From Candidatus Saccharimonadota bacterium (GTDB lineage Bacteria; Patescibacteriota; Saccharimonadia; Saccharimonadales; JACDBH01), in contig JAGQMT010000039.1 in NCBI GenBank assembly GCA_020428565.1, forward strand, positions 1 through 5,458: a stretch of 5,458 nucleotides of DNA. Reading direction: 5' to 3'. A program made the position numbers and the translations under genes. The notes under the pieces are model-generated. The model searched no databases, was not told where the DNA came from, and was given only the letters and a program-made list of their open reading frames with translations. The stretch's first letter is position 1; every line of letters starts with the position of its first letter. Shown piece after piece: positions 4,737-5,458 of this stretch.

Positions 4737-5458
4737 CTACTTCTTGGCAATATCACTCACAACAGCATTGTCATCAACACTATCCTGCCTCTCTAACCGT
4801 ACAGAGATACGGTATTTAGCTAGGGGGATGGTGACTACTTTCATGTGGTGCCAGTAGGTGTATTGTTTGGCTATATTGGTATTCATTTCTTTATCCATGT
4901 CTAGGAGAGGTTGTTTATGTTTACGGTAGTCTAGGTAGGTGGTAATGCCTAGGGATACTATGATTATAGCTAGGATAATAGGAAAGACTACTTTGAAGCC
5001 GGTGTTGAGTAGACTAGGGTTAGTAACAGTAGCTAAACCTATTGGGTCAATAATAGAACCATTAGCAAGATTATCTAGATCTAATTCACCACCATCAGTA
5101 ATTGGATAGGTTACCATCAGGCCTTTCATATTAGCTACAGTGTATTTAGTTACTGTGGCATTGGGTAGATTGATATATAGACCATCTTCTGGGTAGTACT
5201 TGCGTACTACCACATCAGCTGGTTCGAGATCTGTTTCAAAGAAAATACTAGGAGTGACCGTACCGCCAGTGCCAACATCAGTCAAAGAGAAGGATGCTAG
5301 ACCCATAGGATAGCTATAGTTTTGATCTTGGTTATCCTTAGGTATATTATTCGTACCTATGGCTATGAGGTTTGCTAACGTTGAACCAGTAGGCGCCGAC
5401 ATCGCAATAGACTTACCATCTACTTTATTAGGGATTATCATCATGCCGTCTGTAGTTG
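4737..5458 (-). CDS. Cell-surface protein, C-terminal part: choice-of-anchor-U-like domain plus membrane anchor (partial at right edge)
   Basis: The reading frame is open to the right edge. It reads TTDG before the first in-frame ATG (5444), and no ribosome site precedes that ATG, so the true start probably lies outside the window. Numbered from that Met, residues about 44-138 hold SYPMGLASFSL, a Thr/Gly-rich strand region, RKYYPEDGLY and then TDGG and ANGSIIDP. This order resembles the calcium-binding-looking C-terminal domain called choice-of-anchor U in bacterial surface proteins (from memory). A single membrane helix (about 149-170, VVFPIILAIIIVSLGITTYL) is followed by DYRKHKQ, a stop-transfer signal placing the last ~65 residues in the cytoplasm. 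The bulk should therefore be outside. The cytoplasmic tail ends DSVDDNAVVSDIAKK before a TAG stop. The ligand or role is not apparent. It ends 57 bases before the next ATG and is probably a separate transcription unit. Confidence 0.75.
   Translation of the reverse strand, partial: TTDGMMIIPNKVDGKSIAMSAPTGSTLANLIAIGTNNIPKDNQDQNYSYPMGLASFSLTDVGTGGTVTPSIFFETDLEPADVVVRKYYPEDGLYINLPNATVTKYTVANMKGLMVTYPITDGGELDLDNLANGSIIDPIGLATVTNPSLLNTGFKVVFPIILAIIIVSLGITTYLDYRKHKQPLLDMDKEMNTNIAKQYTYWHHMKVVTIPLAKYRISVRLERQDSVDDNAVVSDIAKK

Noticed and set aside
3825..5458. GC-skew switch between the surface-protein gene and the ATP synthase cluster
   Set aside because: A few 60-base samples differed in G versus C, but other samples within the surface-protein gene went the opposite way, so no consistent switch could be supported by eye.
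1..5458. Mobile elements, CRISPR arrays, tRNA or rRNA genes
   Set aside because: No inverted terminal repeats, transposase-like frames, regularly spaced repeats or RNA gene patterns were seen. The window is almost fully occupied by the six genes described.

Overview
The window reads as part of a chromosome of a Candidatus Saccharibacteria (TM7) or closely related Patescibacteria/CPR organism. The evidence is the style of its F-type ATP synthase genes: a b subunit with a long linker and an EYREELRNRGRLYFEKII block, a delta subunit whose recognisable core sits between two disordered tails, an alpha subunit with an acidic low-complexity tail, and a very divergent gamma. TGA is used as a real stop in two genes, which argues against the recoded Absconditabacteria/Gracilibacteria. 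GC is moderate (45% in the one line counted). The lineage call comes from remembered protein patterns and was not searched.

Every gene lies on the minus strand, so the window is best read from right to left. At 5458-4737 is the 3' part of a cell-surface protein. It has an extracellular domain resembling the 'choice-of-anchor U' type, one membrane helix and a cytoplasmic tail. A 57-base gap follows (4736-4680) holding a near-consensus promoter (TTGATA-16-TATAAT) only 11 bases upstream of the next ATG, so that transcript is probably leaderless. From this promoter runs a tight cluster: a 284-residue exported membrane protein (4679-3825), ATP synthase b (3803-3132), delta (3118-2132), alpha (2132-447) and the first 150 codons of gamma (450-1, running off the left edge). 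The beta and epsilon genes are expected beyond position 1.

The cluster looks like one translationally coupled operon. There are 21 bases between the 284-residue gene and b and 13 between b and delta. The delta stop and alpha start share one base (TGATG), and alpha and gamma overlap as ATGA. Together b, delta, alpha and gamma supply the peripheral stalk, catalytic head and rotor shaft of F1Fo.

The main oddity is the gene directly before b, where canonical operons carry the c subunit. It encodes no ordinary c subunit. It has a signal peptide, an extracytoplasmic beta-rich domain and a C-terminal two-helix hairpin whose cytoplasmic loop reads GRNP, like the c-ring loop, but with no acidic residue in either helix. 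The a and c subunits are not visible in the window. The second theme is the disordered Ser/Thr/Pro/Ala-rich tails on both delta and alpha, whose coding DNA contains short 15-base-period duplications. No RNA genes, mobile elements, CRISPR arrays or clear terminators were seen. The only intergenic stretches are 57, 21 and 13 bases.
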